From positions 248,001-312,000 of the forward strand of contig NZ_RJUL01000004.1 of NCBI RefSeq assembly GCF_003751625.1: DNA of 64,000 nucleotides, given 5' to 3'. Both the position numbers and the translations under genes were made by a program. The notes below the pieces were generated by a model. The model had not been told where the DNA came from and did not search any database. It was given only the letters and a program-made list of their open reading frames with translations. This DNA comes from Gallaecimonas pentaromativorans. Lineage in GTDB: Bacteria > Pseudomonadota > Gammaproteobacteria > Enterobacterales > Gallaecimonadaceae. Position 1 is the stretch's first letter. Each line of letters opens with the position of its first letter. Of the stretch, positions 45,309 through 55,140 are shown piece after piece.

Positions 45309-47117
45309 TCAATGGCTGTGCAGTGTAGCATGGATCTTCTCGGCCAATGAACGACTTATACCCGGCACCTTGGCCAGTTCGTCGATGCTGGCCGACCTGA
45401 CTTGCTGCAATCCACCCAGGAATTTCAGCAGTTGTTGGCGCCGCTTGGGGCCAACCCCTTCGATGTTCTCCAAGGTCGAGGTGCGCCCGGCTTTGGCTCG
45501 CTGGCCGCGATGGCCGGTAATGGCAAAGCGGTGCGATTCATCGCGAATGTGCTGCACCAGGTGCAGGGCCGGGCTGTCCGGCGGCAAGGTCAGTTCCTTG
45601 CCGCTATAGCCGAAAATAAGCACTTCCTGCCCTGCACGCCTGTCGACCCCTTTGGCAACGCCAATGATCAGCGGCGCCCGCGGCCAGTCTTCAAAATGGG
45701 CTTCGGCCTGGGCCAGCTGGCCCTTACCGCCGTCGATAAAGAGGATATCCGGCAAGGTGTCTTCAGGGGATTTAAAGCGCCGGGCCATAGCCTGGGCCAT
45801 GGCGGCGTAGTCGTCCCCTGGGGTAATGCCCTCGATATTAAAGCGCCGGTAATCGGATTTAAGCGGGCCTTCGGGGCCGAACACCACGTTGGACGCCACG
45901 GTATGGGTGCCTTGGGTATGGGAGATATCAAAGCACTCCATCCGCTCGATGGGCGTTTCCAGCCCCAAAAAGCTTTTCAGGGCCTTATAACGTCCGGCAA
46001 GGGTACCTTTATGGGCCAGCTGGGCATCAAGGGCGGTTTCGGCGTTTTTGCGGGCCAGCTCTAGGTAGCGGCGGCGCTCACCCCGGACATTGGTTTTAAA
46101 CTGCACCTTGCGCCCGGCATCTTCGCTCACCGCTGCCGCAATCAGCTCCAGCTCAGGCAATTGGCGGTCCAGCAGCACTTCGCTGGGAACCTGGCGGCCG
46201 TGCATGCCGCCCAGGTAGAACTGCTGCAAGAAAGCCTCAAAGGCCTCGATGCTGTCGGTGTCTTTAGGGATCTTGGGAAAATAACTGCGCGAGCCCAGCA
46301 CTTTGTTGTCCCGCACGATAAGCACCTGTACCGCCAACACCCCTTGGCGCTCGGCAGTGGCGATGATATCCAGCTCCTCGGCGTCGCCGCTTACCCATTG
46401 GCGCTCTTGAACGGTGCGCATGGCTTGAATTTGGTCACGAAACCGAGCCGCGTCTTCAAATTTCAGGTCTTTGGAAGCCGCTTCCATATTGGCTACCAAG
46501 TCGGCAATCACCTGCTGGTTCTTGCCGCTCAAAAACAATTTGGCAAGTTTCACCTGCTCGGCGTACGCCTCGTCGCTCACATAGCCCGCCACACAAGGGG
46601 CGAGACAGCGCTTAAGTTGATATTGCAGACAAGGGCGGGAGCGGTTTCGATAGACGCTGTCGTCGCACTGGCGCACCGGAAACAGCCGCTGCATCAGCTT
46701 TAACGACTCGCGCACCGCACCGGCAGAAGGGTAAGGGCCGAAGTAGTCGCCCTTTTCCTTGCGGGCACCCCGGTGCACGCCAAGGCGGGCATGGCGATGA
46801 CCGGACACCAAAATATAGGGGTAGCTTTTATCGTCCCGCAGCAGCACGTTGTACTTGGGTCTGTGGGCCTTGATCAGATGGTTTTCAAGGATAAGGGCTT
46901 CGGTTTCGGTGTTGGTGACCGTCACCTCGATATTGGCAATATTGGCCACCAGCGCCACCGTTTTCGGGCTTTGCTGGGAGCGGATAAAGTAGCTCGATAC
47001 CCGCTTTTTCAGATCCTTGGCCTTACCCACATAGATAACGGTGCCGTCACTGTCATACATGCGGTAAACACCGGGCTGGCCGGTGAGGTTTTTCAGGAAG
47101 GCTTTGACATCAAACAT
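45309..47117 (-). CDS. uvrC: Excinuclease ABC subunit C UvrC
   Basis: Makes both incisions in nucleotide excision repair. The 602-residue protein has the N-terminal GIY-YIG domain ([24 protein letters not shown] region, about 16-39) and a UVR domain ([14 protein letters not shown] near 206). The C-terminal RNase-H-like nuclease ([10 protein letters not shown] near 475) is followed by a helix-hairpin-helix (about 550-602, [16 protein letters not shown]). It starts one base after uvrY. Confidence 0.98.
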   Translation of the reverse strand: MFDVKAFLKNLTGQPGVYRMYDSDGTVIYVGKAKDLKKRVSSYFIRSQQSPKTVALVANIANIEVTVTNTETEALILENHLIKAHRPKYNVLLRDDKSYPYILVSGHRHARLGVHRGARKEKGDYFGPYPSAGAVRESLKLMQRLFPVRQCDDSVYRNRSRPCLQYQLKRCLAPCVAGYVSDEAYAEQVKLAKLFLSGKNQQVIADLVANMEAASKDLKFEDAARFRDQIQAMRTVQERQWVSGDAEELDIIATAERQGVLAVQVLIVRDNKVLGSRSYFPKIPKDTDSIEAFEAFLQQFYLGGMHGRQVPSEVLLDRQLPELELIAAAVSEDAGRKVQFKTNVRGERRRYLELARKNAETALDAQLAHKGTLAGRYKALKSFLGLETPIERMECFDISHTQGTHTVASNVVFGPEGPLKSDYRRFNIEGITPGDDYAAMAQAMARRFKSPEDTLPDILFIDGGKGQLAQAEAHFEDWPRAPLIIGVAKGVDRRAGQEVLIFGYSGKELTLPPDSPALHLVQHIRDESHRFAITGHRGQRAKAGRTSTLENIEGVGPKRRQQLLKFLGGLQQVRSASIDELAKVPGISRSLAEKIHATLHSH

Positions 47118-47118
47118 C

Positions 47119-47763
47119 TCAGAGCTTGCTGGTATCCAGCATCCCGTGGCGAATGGCCAGGTGGGTCAGCTCCACGTCGTTGGTGATATCCAGCTTCTCA
47201 AAGAGGCGGTAGCGGTAACTGTTCACCGTTTTGGGGCTCAGGTTCAGCTTCTCGGAGATGTCCTGCACCTTCTCGCCCCGGGTGATCATCATCATGATCT
47301 GCAGTTCCCGCTCGGACAGCTGGTTAAAGGGGTTGTCATCCACTCCGCTGAACTGGCGCAGGGCCATCTTCTGGGCGATATCCGGCGCCAGGTAACGCTG
47401 GCCAACGCTGACCGCCTTGATGGCTTTGATCATTTCTTCTGGGTTTGCGCCCTTGGTGAGGTAACCGACGGCGCCAGCCTGCATCACTTTTTGCGGAATG
47501 GGATCTTCAGTGACCACGGTCAGCACGATGATCTTGGTATCGGGGCAGTAACGGACCAGCTTGCGAGTGGCTTCCAGGCCGCCGATACCGGGCATGTTCA
47601 TGTCCATCAGCACCACGTCGGGGGCATCCTCGCGGCACAGCTTGATGGCTTCTTCGCCGGTCTGGGCTTCGCCAACCACTTTGAAACCTTTTGTATCTTC
47701 GATGATGCGGCGAATACCGGTTCGCACCAGGTCGTGATCATCAACCAACAAAACCTTGATCAA
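47119..47763 (-). CDS. uvrY: Response regulator UvrY/GacA
   Basis: The 214-residue response regulator has a receiver domain with the phospho-acceptor Asp in VLMDMNMPG (about 50-58), the VDDHD acidic pocket (about 6-10) and a LuxR-type helix-turn-helix at the C-terminus ([22 protein letters not shown]). It is the partner of BarA in control of Csr small RNAs. The TTG at 47763 gives the family N-terminus ([10 protein letters not shown]) and exact GacA length; the longer frame has no homology. Confidence 0.95.
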   Translation of the reverse strand: MIKVLLVDDHDLVRTGIRRIIEDTKGFKVVGEAQTGEEAIKLCREDAPDVVLMDMNMPGIGGLEATRKLVRYCPDTKIIVLTVVTEDPIPQKVMQAGAVGYLTKGANPEEMIKAIKAVSVGQRYLAPDIAQKMALRQFSGVDDNPFNQLSERELQIMMMITRGEKVQDISEKLNLSPKTVNSYRYRLFEKLDITNDVELTHLAIRHGMLDTSKL

Positions 47764-47885
47764 GCAAGCCCCCAACAGGCGATAAATATCTGCATTCCAA
47801 TCTAAGCAAAGGCCGCCAGCCAAGCAAGTTGTTCCCGGCCATTACCGCGACAAGTGCCCATAAATAAAACAAAAACCGCGATTTA

Positions 47886-48488
47886 TCAGGCCGCGGCTAC
47901 CCGCATCCCCTCGATTTGAGCGGCAAGGTCCTCGGCAAGGGTCTTTAACAGCTTAGGGTCGTGGCGGCGCTGGGCATAAGAGCGAAGCCCCATAATGGCT
48001 ACCTGCAAGCGGCTGGCCAGCAGCGCCGGCTCGGCATCATCAGTCAACGGGCCAAGGGCCTTTGCCTCGGCAAAAGCGGCTGCAAAGCGCGCTTCAATAT
48101 CGGCAAGGCAATGCTCTGCCAAGGCTCTGCTGGCCGCCTCCCCCTCCCCTAGTTCGAGCAAGGATTTGACCAGCATGCAGGCGCAAGACGGCAAACCGGC
48201 ATCCCCCAAGCAACCCAAGCGGCGCACATGCTCGGCCAGGCCATGTAAAGGGTCGCCGCCCGCTGCTAGGCTCTTTTCAAGCTCGCCAGCGCCAAGCTCG
48301 GCGTAGCGCGCCAAGGCTTCCTGGAACAGCCCTTCCTTGCTACCAAAGGTGGCGTAAATGCTGCCGGGGCGCATATCCAGGGTCTTTTCTAGATCTTTCA
48401 TGGAGGTGGCATAAAAGCCTTTTTGCCAGAACAGTGCCATGGCGTCATCAAGGGCTTGTTGGCGGTTAAAAAGCGTACTTCTTGCCAT
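47886..48488 (-). CDS. TetR/AcrR family regulator
   Basis: The 200-residue repressor has an N-terminal helix-turn-helix (about residues 10-55: AMALFWQKGFYATSMKDLEKTLDMRPGSIYATFGSKEGLF), in the arrangement of AcrR-type regulators. The C-terminal ligand domain has two closely spaced cysteines in LPSCACML. It is divergent from the AhpD-like gene across the double operator at 48549-48586 and probably controls both. Ligand unknown; the cysteines could sense thiols or electrophiles. Confidence 0.9.
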   Translation of the reverse strand: MARSTLFNRQQALDDAMALFWQKGFYATSMKDLEKTLDMRPGSIYATFGSKEGLFQEALARYAELGAGELEKSLAAGGDPLHGLAEHVRRLGCLGDAGLPSCACMLVKSLLELGEGEAASRALAEHCLADIEARFAAAFAEAKALGPLTDDAEPALLASRLQVAIMGLRSYAQRRHDPKLLKTLAEDLAAQIEGMRVAAA

Positions 48489-48548
48489 GGGGTATCAAGG
48501 GCCGTTTTTAATCAAAGGGACGTATTTAGGTCAGATGATAAACCAACC

Positions 48549-48586
48549 TGAGCGATCACTCAAAAATTAACTTGAGTGATCGCTCA
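48549..48586. promoter_or_regulatory. Double operator for the TetR regulator
   Basis: TGAGCGATCACTCAA and TTGAGTGATCGCTCA form perfect 15-base inverted arms around an eight-base spacer. Each arm is itself nearly palindromic (TGAG-YGATCR-CTCA). This fits two TetR dimers bound side by side between the divergent genes. Confidence 0.82.
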
Positions 48587-48634
48587 AAATGCTTTTAGAG
48601 TGGCAGCACACTCACTGCCACCACAGGCTCATCT

Positions 48635-49192
48635 ATGACCGATTTCACCGTCTACACCCTCGACAACGCCCCGGAGCAAAGCAAAGCCCTGTTGCAAAAA
48701 TCCATCAGCGCCTTTGGCCGCCTACCAAGCCTGCATGCAGTGATGGCCGAGGCCCCAGGGCTCTTGGAGGGTTACCAGCAGCTGCACCAATTGTTTTTAA
48801 ACAGCAGTTTTGACAACGACGAAAAAACCGTGGTGTGGCAGACCATCAACGTGGAGAACAACTGCCACTATTGTGTGCCGGCCCATACCGCCATTGCCAA
48901 AGCCATGGGGGTGAGCGACGAGATAAGTAACGCCCTTCGCGACGAAACCCCGCTGCCCACCGCCAAGCTCGAGGCCCTGCGCACCTTTGCCCTGGCGATG
49001 ATGCGCCAGCGCGGTTTTGTAGAAGACGAGAAAGTCCAGGCCTTTTTGGACGCCGGCTTTACCCAACGCCAGGTGCTGGAAGTGGTACTGGGCCTCGCCC
49101 AGAAGGTGATGAGCAACTATACCAACCATCTGGCCAAGACCCCCATGGACAGCGCTTTTAGCAAGTACGAGTGGCACAAAAAAGGCGCCTGA
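48635..49192 (+). CDS. AhpD-like carboxymuconolactone decarboxylase family protein
   Basis: The 185-residue protein has the CMD/AhpD core with the redox pair CHYC followed by His (VENNCHYCVPAHTAIA, about 72-87), as in AhpD-like peroxidase-related proteins. It could reduce peroxides or act on an electrophilic substrate. It is divergent from the TetR gene and sits next to the shared operator. Followed by a strong terminator. Confidence 0.88.
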   Translation: MTDFTVYTLDNAPEQSKALLQKSISAFGRLPSLHAVMAEAPGLLEGYQQLHQLFLNSSFDNDEKTVVWQTINVENNCHYCVPAHTAIAKAMGVSDEISNALRDETPLPTAKLEALRTFALAMMRQRGFVEDEKVQAFLDAGFTQRQVLEVVLGLAQKVMSNYTNHLAKTPMDSAFSKYEWHKKGA

Positions 49193-49195
49193 CAC

Positions 49196-49222
49196 AAAAG
49201 GCCACCCGAAGGTGGCCTTTTT
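49196..49222. terminator. Terminator between the AhpD-like gene and moeA
   Basis: AAAAGGCCACC-CGAA-GGTGGCCTTTTT between convergent genes. Confidence 0.87.
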
Positions 49223-49237
49223 AGCGCTAAGCGAAAC

Positions 49238-50458
49238 TCAGCTTGCCAGCATGCTGCCAAAAGGGGCAATCACTACCCCTGCCCCGGCTTCCACCGAGCC
49301 AGCATCTTTACCCAGCAGGATGTAGCAGTTGGCATAGGCCACTGAGCTCAGCACCCCGGAGTTTTGATTGCCGGTGCTGCGCACCATCAGCCGCCCGTCT
49401 TCCTGCCAGAAAAAACCGCGCTGGTAATCGGTCCGGCCAGGCTGCTTTTTCAGTTTATCCACCGTGGTTGCCTGCCAGCCGTGGGCCTCTGCGGCCAGCT
49501 CGCCGGTCAGGGCTTTAAGCACCGGTTGCACCAACTGATCGAGAGTGACTGCCGCCGCCACCGGGTTACCCGGCAGGCCGAAGAACCAGCAATCGCCCAG
49601 TTTGCCAAAAGCAAAGGGTTTACCGGGTTTGATGGCCACCTTCCAAAAGCCAATCTCCCCCATTTTCTCGAGGATCTGGCGGGTATGATCGGCACTACCC
49701 ACCGACATGCCGGCGCTGGTCACCAGCACATCGGCCTCGGCCACGGCGCGTTTGATGGCCGCTTCAATTTGCAAAGGGTTATCCGCCACCAGGCCTAGGT
49801 CCAGCACATCGGCGCCAAAGCGCTCGAGCATGGCCTTGATGAGAAAGCGGTTGGAATCATAAAGCTGGCCTTCAGCCAGGGGCTGGCCCGGCAGGCGCAG
49901 CTCGTCACCGGTGGAAATCACAGCGACTTTCAAACGCTTGTGTACCTTAAGCTGGCCCTGGCCAAGGGAAGCCAAGAGGCCAATATCCGCCGGCTGCAGG
50001 CGGTGGCCGGTTTTTAGAATGGTGCTGCCTTCTTGGATGTCTTCACCCTTCAAGCGCACGTTATCTCCCTGGCGCGGGGCGGCGCTGAAGCGGACGTTAT
50101 TGCCATCGACCAGGGCCAGCTCCTGCATCACCACCGTGTCGGCCCCTTGGGGGATCACGGCGCCGGTCATAATGCGCACACAGCCACCTTGGGGCAGCTC
50201 GCCACTATAAGGGTGGCCAGCCAGGGCTTCGCCACACAAGGTAAGAGCGGCACCTTCGGTAAGGTCGGTAAAACGCAAGGCGTAACCGTCCATGGCCGAG
50301 TTATCGAAACCGGGCACGGAGAATCCGGCTACCACATCCCCTGCCAGCACCCTTCCTAAAGCCTTATCAAGGGCCACCGATTCGGTTTGGCTGGAAGGTT
50401 CGACGCGGCTTAGCATCTGGCTCAGGGCATCAGTAACGGGAAGCAGTGGGTTATTCAT
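49238..50458 (-). CDS. moeA: Molybdopterin molybdenumtransferase MoeA
   Basis: Inserts molybdate into adenylated molybdopterin. The 406-residue length is close to E. coli MoeA (411). Motifs include the DNSAMDGYALR segment (about 56-66), the MPT-binding VTSAGMSVGSADHT region, and KPGKPFAFGKL with FGLPGNPVAA (about 280-310). The ATG at 50458 has GAGG six bases upstream; an ATG four codons earlier is possible. It opens the molybdenum cofactor cluster, on the strand opposite moaA-fdhD. Confidence 0.96.
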   Translation of the reverse strand: MNNPLLPVTDALSQMLSRVEPSSQTESVALDKALGRVLAGDVVAGFSVPGFDNSAMDGYALRFTDLTEGAALTLCGEALAGHPYSGELPQGGCVRIMTGAVIPQGADTVVMQELALVDGNNVRFSAAPRQGDNVRLKGEDIQEGSTILKTGHRLQPADIGLLASLGQGQLKVHKRLKVAVISTGDELRLPGQPLAEGQLYDSNRFLIKAMLERFGADVLDLGLVADNPLQIEAAIKRAVAEADVLVTSAGMSVGSADHTRQILEKMGEIGFWKVAIKPGKPFAFGKLGDCWFFGLPGNPVAAAVTLDQLVQPVLKALTGELAAEAHGWQATTVDKLKKQPGRTDYQRGFFWQEDGRLMVRSTGNQNSGVLSSVAYANCYILLGKDAGSVEAGAGVVIAPFGSMLAS

Positions 50459-50767
50459 CTTTTGCCTCATGAAGTGGGCCAGGCAGGCTTAATCGCCCTT
50501 ACACTTTTTATGTAAATCATTTACACACTCACAGCAGATTTCTCGCCACATCTTCTTGATAAAGAATAAAAAAGACACAACAAGAAGACACTTGTTCGCA
50601 ATTAGACCTGCCGGAATGCATATGCCAATGGCCGAAGAATAACACTGGCGGGCGGGCTAAAGGCAAGCTGGGAACAGGTCGGGCCGGGGCCAACGCGGGT
50701 TCAAGTTTCTGTATTCTCTTAAGGTATTACCGCACAATAACAACAGCAGAGTTACCCCGGTCTATCT
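50459..50767. promoter_or_regulatory. Divergent promoter region of moeA and the LysR gene
   Basis: This 309-base gap holds the start regions of both divergent genes. A perfect 15-base palindrome, TGTAAATCATTTACA, lies at 50511-50525, about 50 bases upstream of moeA. The rest is AT-rich on the moeA side and GC-rich in the middle. I see no ModE box and no RNA gene. Confidence 0.55.
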
Positions 50768-51661
50768 ATGGATATCAAACAGCTTAAATTTCTGATCGCC
50801 CTCGATCAGACCCGCCATTTTGGCAAGGCAGCAGAGCTGTGCCACGTTACCCAACCTACCCTTTCCACCCGTATCAGCGGCCTGGAAGACGAGCTTGATC
50901 TCACCCTGGTGCGCCGTGGCCACCGCTTTGAAGGTTTCACCGAGGCTGGCGAGCGCATTTTGGCCTGGGCTAAAACCTTGCTGGCGGCCCACGACGGCTT
51001 GCAAGCCGAGGCGGCCAATTTTCGCGGCCAGTTGGTGGGTAACCTGCGTATCGGCATGGTGCCGCTATCAAGCTTTGACCCCATGTTGCTGTTAAAGCCG
51101 CTCTCCGAGCGTTACCCGGAGCTGAGCTTTCAGCTCTCGGCGCTAAGCTCGGAGCAAATTATCGACGGCCTTAGCCGTAACCATCTGGATTTAGGGCTGT
51201 GCTATCTCGAGCACATCAATCTTGAACAGTTCGAGGTGCTGGAGCTGGCTCAAACCAGCATGGGCTTGCTGTTTGACAGCCGCTATTTTCAGTTCACCCA
51301 AGAGGCGCTTTCCTGGCAAGAGGCCTGCGAAGTACCTCTTGGCATGTTGTCCAAGACCATGCATTTTCGCCAATCCATTACCGCCAGGCTCAGAAGCGAA
51401 GGCTTGGACCCACAGCCGGTGATGGAAAGCGACTCCACATTTCACTTGGTGCAGGCGGTCAGAGCCGGGATCTGCTGTGCCATCATGCCCCAGCACATCG
51501 GCCTTGAAAGCCTAAGCGGCGACATGCGCATGTTGCCCATTGCCAACGCCCACACCAAGGCACCTATCGGGCTGCTGCGCCGCCTGGGTGAACCCAGCTC
51601 GGCCCTTGCCGAAAAGTGCTTTGAAGAGGCTCGCGTCCTTTTCGGCGGCCAGACCAGCTAA
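50768..51661 (+). CDS. LysR family regulator in the molybdenum cofactor cluster
   Basis: The 297-residue regulator has an N-terminal winged helix (about 1-60: LKFLIALDQTRHFGKAAELCHVTQPTLSTRISGLEDEL) and a C-terminal periplasmic-binding-fold effector domain (about 90-295). It sits between moeA and moaA and is the only transcription factor in the cluster, so it probably controls the cofactor or oxidoreductase genes. The effector is unknown; molybdate or formate would be guesses. Confidence 0.9.
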   Translation: MDIKQLKFLIALDQTRHFGKAAELCHVTQPTLSTRISGLEDELDLTLVRRGHRFEGFTEAGERILAWAKTLLAAHDGLQAEAANFRGQLVGNLRIGMVPLSSFDPMLLLKPLSERYPELSFQLSALSSEQIIDGLSRNHLDLGLCYLEHINLEQFEVLELAQTSMGLLFDSRYFQFTQEALSWQEACEVPLGMLSKTMHFRQSITARLRSEGLDPQPVMESDSTFHLVQAVRAGICCAIMPQHIGLESLSGDMRMLPIANAHTKAPIGLLRRLGEPSSALAEKCFEEARVLFGGQTS

Positions 51662-51759
51662 GCGCCTTGGCACCGGCCTGTTAAGCTTGAAAGAACAAGG
51701 CGCTCCGGCCGGTCAATAGACAGCCCTTATTGGCGAGTTACGGATTTCAATTGGACCGC

Positions 51760-51775
51760 ACCGGCCACGGCCGGT
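51760..51775. other. Hairpin in the gap upstream of moaA
   Basis: ACCGGC-CACG-GCCGGT forms a short stem in the 267-base gap between the LysR gene and moaA. It lacks a T-run, so it is not an obvious terminator. Confidence 0.4.
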
Positions 51776-51928
51776 ACCCTTTGCAATCAGATGCCAGCCA
51801 GCTAGGCAACGCATTGTTTCGTAGCCGGTTCCCCATGGATGCAGGGCCAAATGTTACAGTGAGTTAAGGTTGATTGCCGGTGAGGTCGATACTGGCCAAC
51901 CTGCCCGCCCGGACAGTTGTGAGGACAC

Positions 51929-52897
51929 ATGCTGCAAGACAAATTTGGTCGCCGTTTTCACTACCTGCGGTTGTCCATTACCGACGTATGCAATTTTCGC
52001 TGTAGCTATTGCCTTCCCGACGGCTATCAGTGCGATAGCCCGCGCGATTTTCTCGAGCTCGATGAGATAACCACCGTGGTCAAGGCCTTTGCCGGCCTCG
52101 GTACCTCCAAGATCCGCATCACCGGCGGCGAGCCGTCGCTGAGAAAGGACTTGCCGGAGATAATCAAAACCTGCGCCGGGACCGAGGGCATTAAAGAGGT
52201 GGCCGTTACCACCAATGGCTACAAGCTACCCCAGATGATTGATGCCTGGGCCGAGGCGGGGCTGACCAACCTTAACGTCAGCATCGACAGCCTCGACCCA
52301 CGCCAGTTCAAGGCCATTACCGGCCATGACAAGCTGCAAACCATACTGCAAGGGGTCGACCGGGCACTGGCCCTTGGGCTGAAGGTCAAAATCAACAGCG
52401 TTCTGCTCAAACCCTATTCCGAGGCGCTGCTGGGCACTGCCCTTGACTGGCTCAAAGAGGTGCCGGTGTCCCTGCGCCTTATCGAGCTGATGCAAACCGG
52501 CGACAACCACGACTTTTTCAACGCCAACCATGTTAGCGGCCTGCCTATTAAAGAGCAGCTCTTGGCCCTTGGCTGGCAGCAAGCCGAGCGCAAGGTAACC
52601 GCAGGCCCGGCCCAGGAATTTAGTCACCCCGACTACGCCGGGCGCATCGGGCTTATCATGCCTTACAGCAAGGATTTTTGTTCCAGCTGTAACCGGCTGC
52701 GGGTATCTGCCACCGGTAACCTGCACCTGTGCCTCTTTGCCGAGCAAGGACTGCCGCTGCGCCCCTTGCTAAAAGAAGGGGACGTAGCCGCCCTGCAAGC
52801 ACGGCTCCAATCCCTGATGGGTAAAAAGGAAGCCACCCACTGGCTGCACGAAGGCTTTACCGGGGCCACCAAACAACTGGCCATGCTGGGTGGTTAA
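51929..52897 (+). CDS. moaA: GTP 3',8-cyclase MoaA
   Basis: Radical SAM enzyme that starts molybdopterin synthesis from GTP. The 322-residue protein has the first cluster motif CNFRCSYC (C20, C24, C27) and the second cluster in CSSCNRLRVSATGNLHLC near the C-terminus. It ends in GG, as MoaA proteins do for the GTP-binding tail. First gene of the moaA-mobA-moaB-moaC-moaD-moaE-fdhD run; mobA starts immediately after its stop. Confidence 0.97.
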   Translation: MLQDKFGRRFHYLRLSITDVCNFRCSYCLPDGYQCDSPRDFLELDEITTVVKAFAGLGTSKIRITGGEPSLRKDLPEIIKTCAGTEGIKEVAVTTNGYKLPQMIDAWAEAGLTNLNVSIDSLDPRQFKAITGHDKLQTILQGVDRALALGLKVKINSVLLKPYSEALLGTALDWLKEVPVSLRLIELMQTGDNHDFFNANHVSGLPIKEQLLALGWQQAERKVTAGPAQEFSHPDYAGRIGLIMPYSKDFCSSCNRLRVSATGNLHLCLFAEQGLPLRPLLKEGDVAALQARLQSLMGKKEATHWLHEGFTGATKQLAMLGG

Positions 52898-53446
52898 ATG
52901 CTGTACGGATTGGTGTTGGCCGGCGGGCAATCAAGCCGCATGGGGCAAGACAAGGCCCAGCTGCAATTTGACGGGCAATCGCTGTTAGAACGTGCCAAAG
53001 CCCTGCTTGGCGCCAGTGGCTGCCAAGAGGTACTGGTCAGCCGTAACCAGAGCGGTTTTATCCAGGATATCGTTGTCAACGCCGGGCCACTTGGGGGCAT
53101 TCATGCCGCCTTGGCACAGACCCCCAATGGCGTGGCGCTGCTGGTGCTGCCGGTGGATATGCCCTTTATGGACGCGCCCCGATTACAAGCCCTGGTTGAC
53201 GCCGGCAAAGCCCATGGTCGCCCCAGTTATTTTGACGACTGCTTCTTGCCCCTCTATTTACCCGTCAGCCAGGCTGCCAAAGATTTTCTCGGCGATTTAC
53301 TGGCCAACGAGGGCCAAGGCCGGGTGCGCCGCCTGCTCGACCACCTCGATGCCATCGCCCTACCCTGCCCACCGGCGCCGCTGCTGCAAAACCTCAACAC
53401 CCCGGCCGATTGGCAACAAGCCACCAGGAGTGAAACCCTCTCATGA
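52898..53446 (+). CDS. mobA: Molybdenum cofactor guanylyltransferase MobA
   Basis: Adds GMP to Mo-molybdopterin to make the bis-MGD form used by the DMSO-reductase family, to which the two oxidoreductases in this cluster belong. The 182-residue protein has the nucleotidyltransferase signature LAGGQSSRMGQDKA (about 7-20) and VLPVDMPFM with the metal-binding Asp. The ATG follows the moaA stop with no gap, and the gene overlaps moaB by four bases. Confidence 0.94.
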   Translation: MLYGLVLAGGQSSRMGQDKAQLQFDGQSLLERAKALLGASGCQEVLVSRNQSGFIQDIVVNAGPLGGIHAALAQTPNGVALLVLPVDMPFMDAPRLQALVDAGKAHGRPSYFDDCFLPLYLPVSQAAKDFLGDLLANEGQGRVRRLLDHLDAIALPCPPAPLLQNLNTPADWQQATRSETLS

Positions 53447-53946
53447 GCCATGAACCTTTGAATATCGCCGTACTTACCCTGTCAGACCGCCGCACCCTGG
53501 CCGAAGACAGCTCCGGCCAATACCTGGCAGAGACCTTGGTCAGTGCCGGTCATCGCCTTGGCGACCGCCAGCTCATTGCCAGCGACCGTTACCAACTGCG
53601 CGCCCTGGTCAGCCAGTGGATAGCCGATGCCGCCATCCAGGTGGTGCTGATTAACGGTGGCACCGGTTTTCACCCCCGCGACTGCGCCCCCGACGCCCTC
53701 AAGCCGCTGTTTGACCGGCCGGTAGAGGGCTTTGGCGAGCTGTTCCGGCACTTGTCTTTTAACGAAATTGGCACTTCGTCACTGCAATCCAACGCTTTTG
53801 CCGGCCTTGCCAACGACACCCTGATTTTTTGCATGCCAGGCTCCACCAATGCTTGCCGCACCGCCTGGGAGCAGCTTATCGGGCCGCAGCTCAGTATCGA
53901 CACCAAGCCGTGCAACTTCGTGACCAAAGTCAGCAAGAGCAACTGA
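53443..53946 (+). CDS. moaB: Molybdenum cofactor biosynthesis protein MoaB
   Basis: The 167-residue MogA/MoaB-fold protein has [14 protein letters not shown] (about 11-24) and [17 protein letters not shown] (about 67-83), including the GGTG molybdopterin-binding loop. In some bacteria MoaB adenylates molybdopterin; here mog is also present downstream, so its specific role is uncertain. ATGA overlap with mobA; moaC begins one base after the stop. Confidence 0.94.
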   Translation: MSHEPLNIAVLTLSDRRTLAEDSSGQYLAETLVSAGHRLGDRQLIASDRYQLRALVSQWIADAAIQVVLINGGTGFHPRDCAPDALKPLFDRPVEGFGELFRHLSFNEIGTSSLQSNAFAGLANDTLIFCMPGSTNACRTAWEQLIGPQLSIDTKPCNFVTKVSKSN

Positions 53947-53947
53947 A

Positions 53948-54436
53948 ATGAGCACCCTTAGCCACGTTAACGCCCAGGGTGAAGCCTCCATGGTGGACGT
54001 GACCGAAAAAGCGGTCACCCAGCGCCAGGCCAGAGCCCAGGGCTTTATCACCATGAAGGCCGAAACCCTGGCCCTTATCAGCGACGGCCAAATGCCCAAG
54101 GGCGACGTACTGGCAGTTGCCCGTATCGCCGGCATTCAGGCCGCTAAGCAATGCGCGAACCTCATTCCCCTGTGCCACCCGCTGATGCTGAGCAAAGTGG
54201 CGGTGGATTTTGAGATTGACCACGCCAACCGGCGCATCGCCATTACCAGCCTTTGCAAACTGGCCGGGCAAACCGGGGTGGAAATGGAAGCGCTGACCGC
54301 CGTGTCGGTAGCGGCGCTGACCCTCTTTGACATGTGTAAAGCGGTAGATCCCGGCATGCAGATTGACGGCATCCGCGTGCTGGAAAAGCAAGGCGGTAAA
54401 ACCGGCCACTGGCAGAGCGAGGCCGCCGATGATTAA
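53948..54436 (+). CDS. moaC: Cyclic pyranopterin monophosphate synthase MoaC
   Basis: Converts the MoaA product to cyclic pyranopterin monophosphate. The 162-residue length matches E. coli (161). Conserved segments are [26 protein letters not shown] (about 75-82), and [11 protein letters not shown]-type sequence [26 protein letters not shown] near 111-136. It overlaps moaD by eight bases. Confidence 0.97.
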   Translation: MSTLSHVNAQGEASMVDVTEKAVTQRQARAQGFITMKAETLALISDGQMPKGDVLAVARIAGIQAAKQCANLIPLCHPLMLSKVAVDFEIDHANRRIAITSLCKLAGQTGVEMEALTAVSVAALTLFDMCKAVDPGMQIDGIRVLEKQGGKTGHWQSEAADD

Positions 54437-54674
54437 CGTGCTGTTTTTTGGCCAGCTGCGCGAGCAACTGGGCCAGGAGCAATTAACCCTTAACGAAGTG
54501 CCGCCAACCGTTGCCGCCCTTCGTGAGTATCTGGCCCGCGAATTTGCCGATAAAGCCAGCCAGTTGGTAGCCGGTAAGGCGCTGGTGGCGGTTAACCAGA
54601 CCATGAGCGACGAGCAGGCCCCCCTGGCGGCCGGCGACGAAGTGGCGCTGTTTCCGCCGGTGACCGGAGGCTAA
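54429..54674 (+). CDS. moaD: Molybdopterin synthase sulfur-carrier subunit MoaD
   Basis: The 81-residue ubiquitin-fold protein ends in GG, the thiocarboxylation site. The [10 protein letters not shown] start and ALFPPVTGG end are typical. I chose the ATG at 54429 inside the end of moaC, which gives the normal MoaD length. It would be activated by the MoeB encoded at 59244-59999 and works with MoaE. Confidence 0.96.
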   Translation: MINVLFFGQLREQLGQEQLTLNEVPPTVAALREYLAREFADKASQLVAGKALVAVNQTMSDEQAPLAAGDEVALFPPVTGG

Positions 54675-54675
54675 G

Positions 54676-55140
54676 ATGCAAGACCATATCGGGGTGCAAA
54701 CCGAGGATTTCAGCCTGGCCGAACAGTACGCTCTGCTCTGCCAGCAAAACCGCCAAGACGGCGCCGTGGTCACTTTTGTCGGCCTGGTGCGCGACATGAA
54801 CCAGGGCAACCAGGTAACCGGCCTGACCCTCGAGCACTACCCGGCCATGACCAACAAGGTGCTGGCCGATATCGTGGTACAAGCCCGCGCGCGCTGGCCC
54901 CTTGGGCGGGTGCGGCTTGTCCACCGGGTTGGCCCCCTCGATTTGGGCGATCAAATCGTGTTTGTTGGGGTCAGCGCCGGCCACCGAGGCGACGCCTTTG
55001 CCGCCTGCGAGTTCATCATGGATTTTTTAAAGACCCAGGCGCCCTTTTGGAAAAAGGAGCGCAGCACCCAGGGCGAGTACTGGGTTGAAGCCCGTCAGCA
55101 AGACCAGCACAAGGCCGGCCGCTGGGGTGACAAGTCATGA
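54676..55140 (+). CDS. moaE: Molybdopterin synthase catalytic subunit MoaE
   Basis: The 154-residue catalytic subunit transfers sulfur from MoaD to cyclic pyranopterin monophosphate. Family segments are VTFVGLVRDMNQG (about 34-46), LEHYPAM, RVRLVHRVG and the C-terminal PFWKKE with active-site lysines near 117-123. One base separates it from moaD, and it overlaps fdhD by four bases (ATGA). Confidence 0.97.
   Translation: MQDHIGVQTEDFSLAEQYALLCQQNRQDGAVVTFVGLVRDMNQGNQVTGLTLEHYPAMTNKVLADIVVQARARWPLGRVRLVHRVGPLDLGDQIVFVGVSAGHRGDAFAACEFIMDFLKTQAPFWKKERSTQGEYWVEARQQDQHKAGRWGDKS

Noticed and set aside
51662-51928. Possible molybdenum-cofactor riboswitch in the moaA leader
   Set aside because: The leader is long enough and in the right place, but I could not match the conserved blocks of the Moco RNA motif as I recall them. 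Only a short ACCGGC/GCCGGT hairpin is clear.
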